NCBI GenBank assembly: GCA_947396885.1
Contig: OX377205.1
Location: 22,989,407-23,053,406, forward strand
DNA: 64,000 bases
Source of the DNA: Heligmosomoides polygyrus polygyrus
Taxonomy: Eukaryota > Nematoda > Chromadorea > Rhabditida > Heligmosomidae
Direction: 5' to 3'
Every line of letters starts with the position of its first letter. The stretch's first letter is position 1. The position numbers and the translations under genes are program-made. Below are positions 51,001 through 62,600 of the stretch, piece after piece. Under the pieces are notes generated by a model. That model saw nothing but the letters and a program-made list of their open reading frames with translations. It was not told where the DNA came from and made no database searches.

Positions 51001-54000
51001 GGCCAATAGTAATATATACCATAATTAAGCTAAATTGGATATCTTTTAAATCAATTTGAACACTCTTCTAAGCAAGAAATGCAACTGAACATCTTCCAGT
51101 TTAAGATGAGCATCATTCAGATTAAAGTCTGAGGAAAGTTTGGTAGTAAACAAGGAGCTCAAAGTTTTATAAAGATTTTAGTTTTAAAAACTGTGTATTA
51201 AAACTTCTTATAGAGTGCAAAAAGGCAGCGATTTTGAGGCGTATTAGACGAAGAGATCGCAACGTTCAATCATTAAGCCCTTTGCTATTTTCATTCAGTA
51301 GATGGTGTAAATGCAGCTTAGTTAAAAGCAAAGTGAGTATAAGTGCGTTTTCTATAATTATTTTTGTTACAGCGTCTACAGGTGTCCATTTTTACACAAA
51401 AAAATTCATTATCATTCAAATTGAAACCGAGACATCCTGAACAAGTGCACGGCACGATCTCTTCCTTTAGCACTCTAAAATTGATGCCTTCCTGCAATTT
51501 ATAACGAACTATAAATCATGTTTTTTTCTCAGAAACCAATTCATTTATAAAATTCCCAACGGTGTGTTCGTTTATTGGGGCAGCCGAATTTGAAAAATTA
51601 AAAAGAAGTCCCTCAAAATTTTCGTTGTGCGAAAATTGTTCAAAATGCCTAAGATAGTTTTTAGTTCAGTTTAGAAGACGCTCATTTTGATTCCCAAGAC
51701 GTTAATATTGATTACGAGAGCGTCAAATTTAGAGAGATTCTTTTGAACAATTTTAAGATCCTGATTGATTGATTTGACTTGAAAATTGTCCAATTTTACG
51801 TGGGCATGGCATATTGGTGCTAAGAAAGGTAGCAGAGTATTCGACTCAAAGATTTAACTCAAGAATTCCTTTCAGCTTCGACACACACATTGACTCAGGG
51901 AATTTTACTTAAAAAAAGTGCTGATTTTAGTAAATGTGAAACCGTTCCCTTCCAGTAAGGTGGACTACGTTTCAAAATCGAACTCAGAACTGGCCACTAT
52001 TTTCGCGATCTAAGCACGCGTCCCTTAGGTGAAAAGCCTCCTGTATGCGAAACTCACGCCGACTCCTCGATGAACACCAAGTGCTTGGGTTGTCGCAGTT
52101 CAGGGTTGCTCGACGAATCGATAATCGATCGGCGAACGACGTCATTGACGGCGTAAATCGCTGAATAGCCAGGAGACGCGCTACTGTAGTAGACGACACC
52201 GGACACCCGGTCCGCTGCCAGCCCATAGCATTCGGAGAGGTCTGGAAGAAGCACGGGTGATTGACAGCTGCCCGAGTGGTTGTATATGACTGAGACCTCC
52301 AGCGAAGACAGTTCGCTTGTCTTCATTCCCGGTGCTGTACTTCCACATAATGTTGTCGAACCCGTCGTAGATGAACACCTTGTCTTTTGTAGCGGTTATG
52401 GCAGTGATTTCTGGAAGTAGCTGGTTGAATGTAAGTCTAACCAGATATTTAAATTCAGATATTTAAATTAATTTACTCTCGCCTTTATAACGAAATAGTA
52501 GGAATGTTAGTAGCAAGTCAGAGGAAGCTGTACAAAAACTGTGTCAAGGAGATGAACATATTCCGACAAAAAGGATGAAGGAGAAAGGAGAAAAGACGAC
52601 TTTTACGGCTTGTCTTGATGCCAATAGAATGCGTTTTTTGACATATAATGACTTTCAGAAGCCAGCCTAAAGACAAGTCAGTGTCCTATCCTCTTTCCCA
52701 GACATGCCTGGTACCATTTACCAACGTCAACTCCAGGGGGATGGAGAAATTAGGAAATGTAGTTTCAGACGTATTTACCACGGAAAGAAACAAAGATATT
52801 TATTGCATTTCGTTTTGTTTTATCCATTCAATCAACTTAAGAATGGGCACAAATGACTAAAATAGCATATTCTGACCAGGAGACTAACTCAACGGTAGGT
52901 CGGAATTGCCCAAGTGTTGTATATGGGAAGAATCGCCTCTCTCTGGAAAACCACAAAATGCAAATATCTCGACCCCAATACAACTCTGTGCAGAGTTAGG
53001 GAGGACGCAAGCTAGGCTTTGGCTGCAATACCCTCTGCCTGCGCGCGAAGGGCGTGCTCAAATTGGCTGCAAACAGCGATGACGAGCGAGCGGTGGTGGC
53101 GCAGTCGGTGGAGGAGCCACCTAATCCTCATGATCGCTGCTTTCAGCCAAGTTGAGCCCGCCCTCCTTGTGCTGGCAGAGGGCTAACTTCTGTCGTCCTT
53201 AACTCTGCACAGAATTTTATTGGGATCGAGATATTTGCATTTTGTTGTTTCCCAGAGAGAGGCGACTATGGCCATATTCAACACTTGGGCCGCTCCGACT
53301 ACCGTTGAGATAGCCTCCTCCTGCGCGGTATGTTTGAGGAGTCGGCGATTCTCAGGAGCGAAAAGCATCGCGTTTAGCACGTCCCTCCTTTTTTAAAGTA
53401 TTCACGGATGTATGTACAAGCAGTGGCAACAATACATGACCCATACCAACTGACTATAGTCCACAATGTATTGCGGCAGACGGACAGAAAAATGTTCGGA
53501 GCACGTCTCCCTGATCCAACCAGACGGTGAACGAGACTTCCCCAAGAGTAACCCAAATCCAGAAGATCCTTAAATATGTCAAGGGATCCTAGATGTAACA
53601 AATAGAGGATTCTGAGGATCAGGGCATAGACTTGGAATGAAGACGTACAGTACACGGCAGTGAAGAACAAAGAGGATGCCCACAAGTTGTGGACGAAACG
53701 AGATAATTCGAGGATCTCACCAGGTTAAGCGAAAACAATGATTTGAAACTATTCTATCGAAAATGCCCCGGTTTTATAACAGTCGATCATGTATGTAGAG
53801 AATAATTAGCAGAAACTATGTACACATCAAGGCTGACCTCTCTCTGCAATTTTTTATCAAAGATAAGCCCCTGTTTGTCTTTAGCAGTGCTTCCTTCGAT
53901 TAGTATATATCCGAAAAGTTCGCCATCGAGCTCAGCTGGACAAGTGAATAGACCCGTCAAGAGAGAGTACGAGATGAGGATGTTCGGTTAATGATGAGAG

Positions 54001-57000
54001 CAACTCCATTCGGTTGAAGATGAGGAAGCCGCGACTGAGGGGGACGACTAAATTCTCAGAAGATTAGGGAGCCCCTTCATAGGGCTGGTCTCAGAGTTCG
54101 ACGCACCCGAAACGCGACCATGAAGAGGCCCAAGAAAGAGGTGGAAAGACATCATCAAGAGAGATCTCGACGAAGTGTGCACTACTGTAGAATACGCCAA
54201 GATAGGGTGGGATGGCGACGGGTCACAAGAACAGCAGACTGTGAGACTGTGTGGATCTAAACGCATAGTAAGAGAAAAAAGAAGAAGAAAAGCATGAGGG
54301 GGAAGACGAAGTATTTATTTCTGTTCCTGCACTTGAGGTGGTGCGATTAGCCTGTCATGGACTATGGTTTTGGGTGAACAAAGCGCACCTGAAGCGGTAG
54401 CTTCGGCGAAACTCACCTTGGAATCCGGAGGCACTAAATACTGTTTCGTTTGCAGAGGCGATGTTCATCCCTGTCAAAGAGTTCTTCGTCGTTAGCAGCA
54501 CAGCTGATTTGACTTCTAAAACAAAAAACGTTAAATATTCGATATTTTTTTGCTTGAATTGTTGCATTGTGCATTCTGCTGAAGCATTACGATAAAAAGA
54601 AAGCAATCATCTAGGCATAAAATAACGAAAATTTTTCAATGATTTATTATAAATAAAAGTATACTATTGCCTCTTTCCTAGCCTTTTCCGCTCTTTGAAC
54701 TCTCCCTAGCCTACACGGAAGTGCTTATAGTTAGTAAAAAAATTCAAGTCCTACGCCAGCATAGTTTAGAGCTGTCTAACTCCATCAGTTCTAGTTAACA
54801 AGTGCGCTACGTATTATTTCAATTACGCTAGGGTGGACGGTAGTGTGTTGTACAGTACCCAAAACGAAGATGCTACCTTCACATGTTGTCGCACTTCCGT
54901 TCTTCAACTGCATAAACTGCGGACATTTACAGGCGAACTGTGCATGTCCATCGATAAGACAGAGATGTGAGCAGACACTCCTGCTGCAGGGATTTCGCAG
55001 CGTTCTGAAAACTTGAAGGCTTAGCAATTTTCAAGAATCACCATTTCTCAGTTCATGTGATTCTTAGTGTGGGACGCATGGAGAGCGCGCTCGCTTGAGG
55101 GTTCGTTTCAGGTTCCTATTTCAGATCTTCCCTGTGAGGAAGCAATCAGGTATATGTCGCGCAGGTGAGCAGCATTGGTAGGTGGGAACGCCTAAACCAA
55201 TCAGACCGCATTGAATGGGCATGCCAATCAGAGAGGGCATGTAGAGTTGGTACCCTAATGGGTTGGAATGTGTTCGGCTTATGCCATGCTTGGTTGTTAT
55301 TGGCTGGCGCGCTCCCACCTACCAATGCTGCTCACCTACGCGACATGTACCCAATTCGTTTTTCCTTCGGCTCATTGAAGCTTTGTGTGACAACATCCTG
55401 AAGCGTTCATTTCCACGCCGTCATTCAATTACACCCTTATTAAATTGAGACCATAGGTCACTCTGCCAATGTATTTGCTTCCACCTTTTATTAACCCTTG
55501 GTTATTCTACAGCCTTACCTCTCCTTTTTTAATTCTTCTTACACATTACACATATGTTATTCTTAATACTAAGCAGTTTCAAACAAAATTTTCCACTTAC
55601 CACCGCTCAGACTACGGTATCTCCGAGGCTCACCACATATTTCTAAGTCAGTTTTTTTTAAACAAATCTTCTCGATACCTTTACTTACAAATCAGTACAG
55701 GGAACGGTTATCTTATACAGAATATGTATGTCCCATCTAAAGACAAGTGCGAGACGAAAATCTAGCTAATTTCTTAGGATTTTCGTTTCTTTTTCTTTCT
55801 AATTAGCCTCGTTTCTAATTAGCCTTGCAAAATAATTTCTCACAATGCACTAAATTTAATTACCACCCTTATTTTTGCTCATCTTATAAGCCGAAGTACC
55901 GACACTAGCTCTAGGCGAATTCAACATGTTGAAATGACACACCTGGGCTGCTTGCTGCGATGTACCACCTTCAGATAGAACGGCCGAATCGGTGTATGGA
56001 ATATCGCTGTTATTGATGAGCCATTCCATTTGTTCGCCTGAAGCGCGATATTTCCGGTGAAGTTCAGTTTCAAATTTGTAATTTTGGTTATTCTCATTTC
56101 TACAGAGAACACGTCGGTTGCAAATGTGTTGATGGAAACTGCGTCGCTCTTTTTACGCAATGCGCCTGATTTTGTCCACGCTGTGATGGATTTTTTTCCA
56201 ATTTTTAGAAAGAGAGGATGTCCCAAAAAATGCGCCACTTCCAATGTTGCTTGCCGTTTTCGGTGTCATGTTTGCAGCAAAACTCTGTGAATTTTTTTTA
56301 GAGGCAGAATGGGAAATAACAATAAACTTGAAGCAATGATTGCATATAGGGTTTACCACGTCGGGAGCAACATCTCAAAGTGCAAGGATAAAGGATAAAG
56401 GACGTCGTTATTCAATCCCCTTTGGGACGCGCCACGCATTCTACTTCTAAGGGATGCCGTGGAGGCAAGTTGAATGCGCATTTGGCCATACAACGACTTG
56501 TGGTGGCCAGCTGATGAACAAGTCAGTGCTTTATCCTTCCCAAACAAGTCTGATACCAATTCACCGACCCCAGAGGGATGGAGGGCTTTGTTGGCCTGGG
56601 CGGGAAATCCGAACCAGGAACTTGGTGTCGGGTGCAAGTGACAGCCGGCGCCTCCTCCGACTGCGCTCCACGCGCCTACTAAATTGCAAGATTCCACGCA
56701 TTTACACAACAAACCAGTTAAATAAACACTGCGACGCTTGGGAGAAGTGCAGATAACGACCTTTCTCCCCGCGATATTCACTGTCCTGTTCTTCATAAAA
56801 GGCTTGAGATTACGGCTGCATTCTTATCAGCGGTAATTTTATGGTCATTCAAACAGTGATATTTCGTGACACTTATGAGGATTGAATAAGAAAATTCTTG
56901 AGTAAACTCTTGTGTAAAATCAAACTGTAGCATCATGCATGCCACTGTTCATTATAGATTGGATCCGAATGAATCATTTTCGGATATCAAGGTCCGAATC

Positions 57001-59632
57001 ATCCAAAAATCCGGAATCCTCGGAGTTAGGGCTAACCGATTCATAGAGTTAACCAAAGATTTCGATCGGATACAATGTATACTGTTCATAGAATGAACAC
57101 TCACCCTAACGATGGCGTTAATCCGCCAATCGGTCCAGTAAACATTGTTCTCGAACAGATCCACGGAAAATGGATGCGTTGAGAAGACATGATCCCGTAG
57201 TACTTCGACATGATCCTGACCATCGTACGTCACTGTATGTACCGTATCCGACCTGCAGAACATAGAATTTAAGGAGCAATATCAAAGGAAGTGTATGTCT
57301 ATGTTGAGGCAGCATTCACAGTTTTGCGGCAGGCTTTACAGACTTATCGCATATCTACGTATGGCTTTTTTCGTTGAAGTTTTTTGGAACCTAAACGATT
57401 CGAAAATGTCCTCTCATTAGACTCCGTTTTTCAAGACCTTTATTCTCGTTGACTGTATGGAAGATCGCTTTTGTAGAACAAAAGTTGTTCAAATACAAAA
57501 GGTTGTTAAGCTGCCAGTGATTGTCTAATCAAAACACGGTACATGTCGCATAGGTGAGCAGCATTGGTAGCTGGGAGACGACCGCACCAGCCAATGATAA
57601 CCAAACAGAGCACAGACCGAACACATGCCAGCCCATCAGTGTGCCAACTGTACATGCTATCTCTGAATGGCATTCCTATTCAATGCAGTCTGATTGGTTC
57701 CCACCTACCAATGCTGCTCATTTAGGAGACACCATACATATACCCCCGATGAATACCGAATTTTCTCTAAGAATCAAAAATGTCGCATTGCACTCCTCGA
57801 GACAATCTCGATTCTCTGCACTTACTTAGCGTCTACCCAGTAGATTCTTCTGGCAATGGTGTCACAAATCAGACCGTTTGGCCAGCCCCCATTGACGATA
57901 GACGAAACCTATAATTAAATTTGGTTCCAAAAATGTCTCTCTTAATTAATGGACAAAGTCCTCAAAGATGTTAGAAACATTGAAAATAAAAACCGCACCT
58001 TGAAAATTACGGTGCGATTTTTTCCGGCCATTGTAGCTCGTTCGATTCGTGGATTTTCATCTTGCCAATCTGTCCAGAACATTAGGCCACGGCTGAATAA
58101 ATTACTTAAATGGCACTCAAAAATCACACGCACTCACACCAACATAGACCATAACCGATGTGCTGAGGAAAACAACTTCATGGAAACTGTATTCAGGTCA
58201 CATCAGAAAAATGCATCAGAAAAAAGAAGCATCACATCTCGGCACCTACCCTGGATCAATGGCGATGTCTCTTGGATTGTGTATTTCGCCTTTAACCACC
58301 GTTGCTCTCATTGAGCCGTCAATTTTCGCGACCTGAAAGTGTAAGAGCATCAGATTAATGACTCTCACAATCTCATACTGCTTTGATCACCCCGTTGGAA
58401 TAACTTTCAAATGCACGCATTCAAGAAAATGCTTTGACTAATTTATCGTCGTAGTTGTATTGAAACTAAATGTCTTCTATGCACTTTCTAGTGACTGCCT
58501 TGTGATTTACTGCTTTATAGTATTATAAGCTTATTTATTTTTTCTTTATTTTACGTGTACGTCGTATATCCATGTCTAAATAGATATACAGTTTTCACGT
58601 CCAATTGGACACTTTTCAAACCAAATTGGATGCTCTACTAAGCTAGCTTTAAGACTTTTGAAATCAACGCCGGCTCTTCCAAATTGAAACGACCTTCAGC
58701 AGTTTTAATGACAAACTCAACAAAATGGTTAATTTTTTGTGCAAGGAAAATTTGGTTTAACATTGTTTGAAATTTTTTAGTTCACCTTCCCGAAATAGTA
58801 TAATAATTTTTAAAATTTGTTCTTCAAGATAAATAACAGCTCAAAATTGAATGCAAAGTACAGCAAAGAAGCAAGCATATAACGAATAAAGACATAAAAC
58901 ACCAGATCGCGCCATGCACTTGAAAATTTCGCCCCAACTTTTATTTGATTGTGAGTGTAAATGCCACTTACACAAACCATCAAAGGAAGGTATATGTGTT
59001 CTTTGTATTTGTTTTTGATGTATTGCTAACAGTTGTCCAACTGCATGCAAAACAGAAAATCTACTAGCAATCAAATGAAAATCGTGACGACTTGGAAGAG
59101 AGCATGGCACTATCTCTTTTTGGGCAGTAATAAATGGCCGCCTTCTTGCTCATTAAAGCTAGTTTTAATCTATTATTTTTCTCGGGAAATAAAAAATAAT
59201 AAAATTTCAAATACCGTGACCACATATTGGGTAAATGAATTAAAACTTTAAAGAAATCACACTAAAAGTTTTCTTGAACAAAAAATTATTCTAATTTTTT
59301 TTGAGGGTCTCTAGTTTAATGCAAAAAAGCTCGCTGCAATTTTGAAGAGCTAAGTTTTACAAGGTAGCTAGCTTAGAAGAGCGTACATTTCGACTTTGAA
59401 ATAGTTATTTAAAATTCGTCATCATAGTAGAGCTAATTGTTTAGATAGTTTGAAAAAATATAGGGCCATGAAACCATCTGTCAGTAACTAAAGGAACTAA
59501 TACATTATTATCTTTATGCGTATATGTTTTTGTAAAACAGACTGAAGCTGAACTCCTAGCAAAAGCCTTACGCTGAGCGCTGCAGCAAACGCCGTTATAT
59601 GCTACGAGGCTCCGGCTTTTCGAATTCTCTTG

Positions 59633-59667
<35 letters not shown>

Positions 59668-62600
59668 TAGATGCACCATAGGTGCGCTACAACAGGAACA
59701 CAAACATTCCGTATGAACTCAAACAAACTCATTATTATGGTTATTCGAGATTAGGAATACATTCGTAGTGTTTCAGTTATTCATCGTTCAAAATTGAATG
59801 CCTTACCTGAATATGGTCGTGATAGCTGTCGGTCCAGTAGATGACCTCAGTGATCCAGTCAACTGCTAAACCTTCGACAGTGGAGAGGCCAGTCGAGATG
59901 ATGGGACGTGGCTGTGAAACGGCTGAAATCGTTGAAGCTTTAACGACTGATGGACATCTATTATTAACTTAGGATTAGGTCAAGCAGCTGCAGCAAAAAA
60001 TCGCTCCATTTGCTCGAGAAACGTAACCAGTTACAAAGTAAACCATTCATTTTATAAAAAAACCGTCTCGAAAATTTTGAAAATGCTAAAAATTTAAAAC
60101 ACCAATACAATAGTCTTTGTCTCCAGATGTAAGCTCATTCCTTTAGAATTTTTGCTTTCTATTATAAGAAGAATAAGTCAGTGCTCACATTACTGTGTAA
60201 TCACTGCTTGATCTGACGTAATCAGCTACTGATGCTATTTCCCTTCACATCTTTTGCTCATTTTTCTTTTCGCTAATCCAATATTCGTGCATGCGGTTGC
60301 AATTTCTCGATTCCTTGGAAAATACATTCTTTGTCTTCACATATACCCTTCAAGCGATAAATAGGAAGACGAAGACGAGTTGAATTATCTGCATAAAACA
60401 CTCTCAAAAAATTCGAAGGATAAAAGGACAATGAACTTCGTTTATCAGGCCCTTTTAGGATGCGCCACGCGCTCTACCTCTACTGGAATGTCCCCCAGGC
60501 AATTTGAATGTGTATTTGGCCTGTACACCGGGATGGGTGGAATTTCCATTTCCGTGTTCCAATTCCTGGTTTCCGCCCGTTTTAGTCTTTCCGTTCCGTA
60601 TTCCGTGTTCCGTTTTTCTCGAAAAAAAAAAATGTCCGCACATCCCTTCTATACAATGATTTGCAGTGACAACCAGAGTTTTTCAGCCGTGCGGACAAGA
60701 CCTCTACCAAATCACCGATCCCATAGGGATGGATGGTTTGGTTGACTTGGGCAGGAAATCCGAACAAAGAACTTATAATCGGGTGAACACGAAAGCTGGC
60801 TTCTCCATCAACTACGCTACGCTCATCCCTCTCTATGAAAGTAACATCCATAAATAACTGAAAAAACCAGTGTTTCCCCAACGGGAAAATTCTCGGTAAC
60901 ACTCTCTAGAGCATTTGAAGCGCGTTCAAATCGCTGTGCTTCAAGGAGACTCGAAATATTTCAAAACGTGTAATAACCTAAAAACTGCTCACATTTCCCA
61001 TTTACTTCCACTCGGAATATGGTATCCAGTGTCACGTCGGCCCAGAAGATGGATATGGTGCCGTTGACATGATAGAGGTAATCGAAGGAGACCGCATTCT
61101 CCAGTTGTGGCAAGAGAGGTGTTGCACGCGGCGAGTCCGACGGCAGATACATGAGAGTGTGTCTGTCGCTGTACAGCAAGAACGGTCGTCGGGAGTCGAT
61201 CGCACGGCAGGTGAATCTGAACGAATCATCTGCTTCAATATTTGACTAAAGCTTAATTTTTTCCACAAGAAACTGGCTGTCACATAGATGTTCAATTGCG
61301 ACCAAAGGCCAGGCAAATGAGAAGCAACAACGAAGCAGCGATGGTGTGAGAGTCATAGAAGGAGCAGATGCAACACAGCGGCTGGAAAAACCTACCCATC
61401 CGGCATCATCTGATAGCCGGTTTCGCAGAAGCAGTGGGAGGTGCGATTCGAGTGGATGACACAGTGCTGTGAACATGCTCCAAATCCGCACGGCCGAGTT
61501 TGTGCGACTGAAAAAACTTGGATTGGCTCTGAGTTGCGGAGCGAGCGTCCAACTGCTGTTTTTTAGAACTTTATGTGTGAATTATTTGGAAGTCTTCCTC
61601 AGCTCATGATAGTGCCTCGTCCACTGGGCAGAACTGGCCAATCGACAGACCTCATGCAGTAACAGAATCAGGTGAAGATCTACGGTCAGTTACATATATA
61701 CATTCGTTATGGATTGCTCCAGCGCAAAGATCTTGAGTGCACAGTGAGGCTGGTGAAGATTACTGTAATAGCTACCGTACCTTCGCATGAGCGTCCATCT
61801 GCCTTCAGTGTACGATTGGCTGCACATCCGCATACGGTAGTGAAGGTACCGTCGCGCGGCTGAACGTAGCATGCGTCCTGGCAGTCCAGCTCCATGCAGG
61901 ACCTAAATTTCATGTTTGAATAAAAATACGATTAGTCACTATCTTATTCAACTGCTATTTTCAGCCACCGGAAAAGAGACTGCTACATTGAGATTCTGGC
62001 TATAATCTACAAATTTTCAGAATAAAAGAGAAATTCTATATAATGTGAGAGTATGCACTCCAAGACAAGCAAAGAAAATGAAAAGCCTGAGGAAGCGAAA
62101 CAGCTCTATTGCTTCTGAAAACCACCTCTGCTGATCGTAACCGCAAAACTCTTCGTCCTTAGCATCGGAGCAGTCTGGATTTCCGTCACAGATCTGAACA
62201 GCACAAGTTAGTTTCAACGTGGGCCGGTACTTGTCAATAACGTGGCCTACATGGGGAGGAGGAAACGCGTCAGTCAATCAGACTATGCTCACCCAGGCAG
62301 ATTTGGGTGTATACAAGCGCTTAATACGGTTCGGTTCTGGGCTGGCAAGCACAGAACTCGTCAAGGGAAAAAACTCCGAGATATGGTCCATCTACAGGAA
62401 GCCAGACCATGACTGTATTACGACAGTATCGAGCGAGGTATCACCGCGCTCAATGAGCTGCCTGGTTGACGCGTTACCGTATCCCCACGTAGGACACATT
62501 GTAGACCAGTACCGTCTGAGCCCATTTTTTAAGATGCGGAGCATACAGCTCCAGATCTGATCAAAATAATTGTCCGCACTGTACCTTCGTTGCAGGAAGA

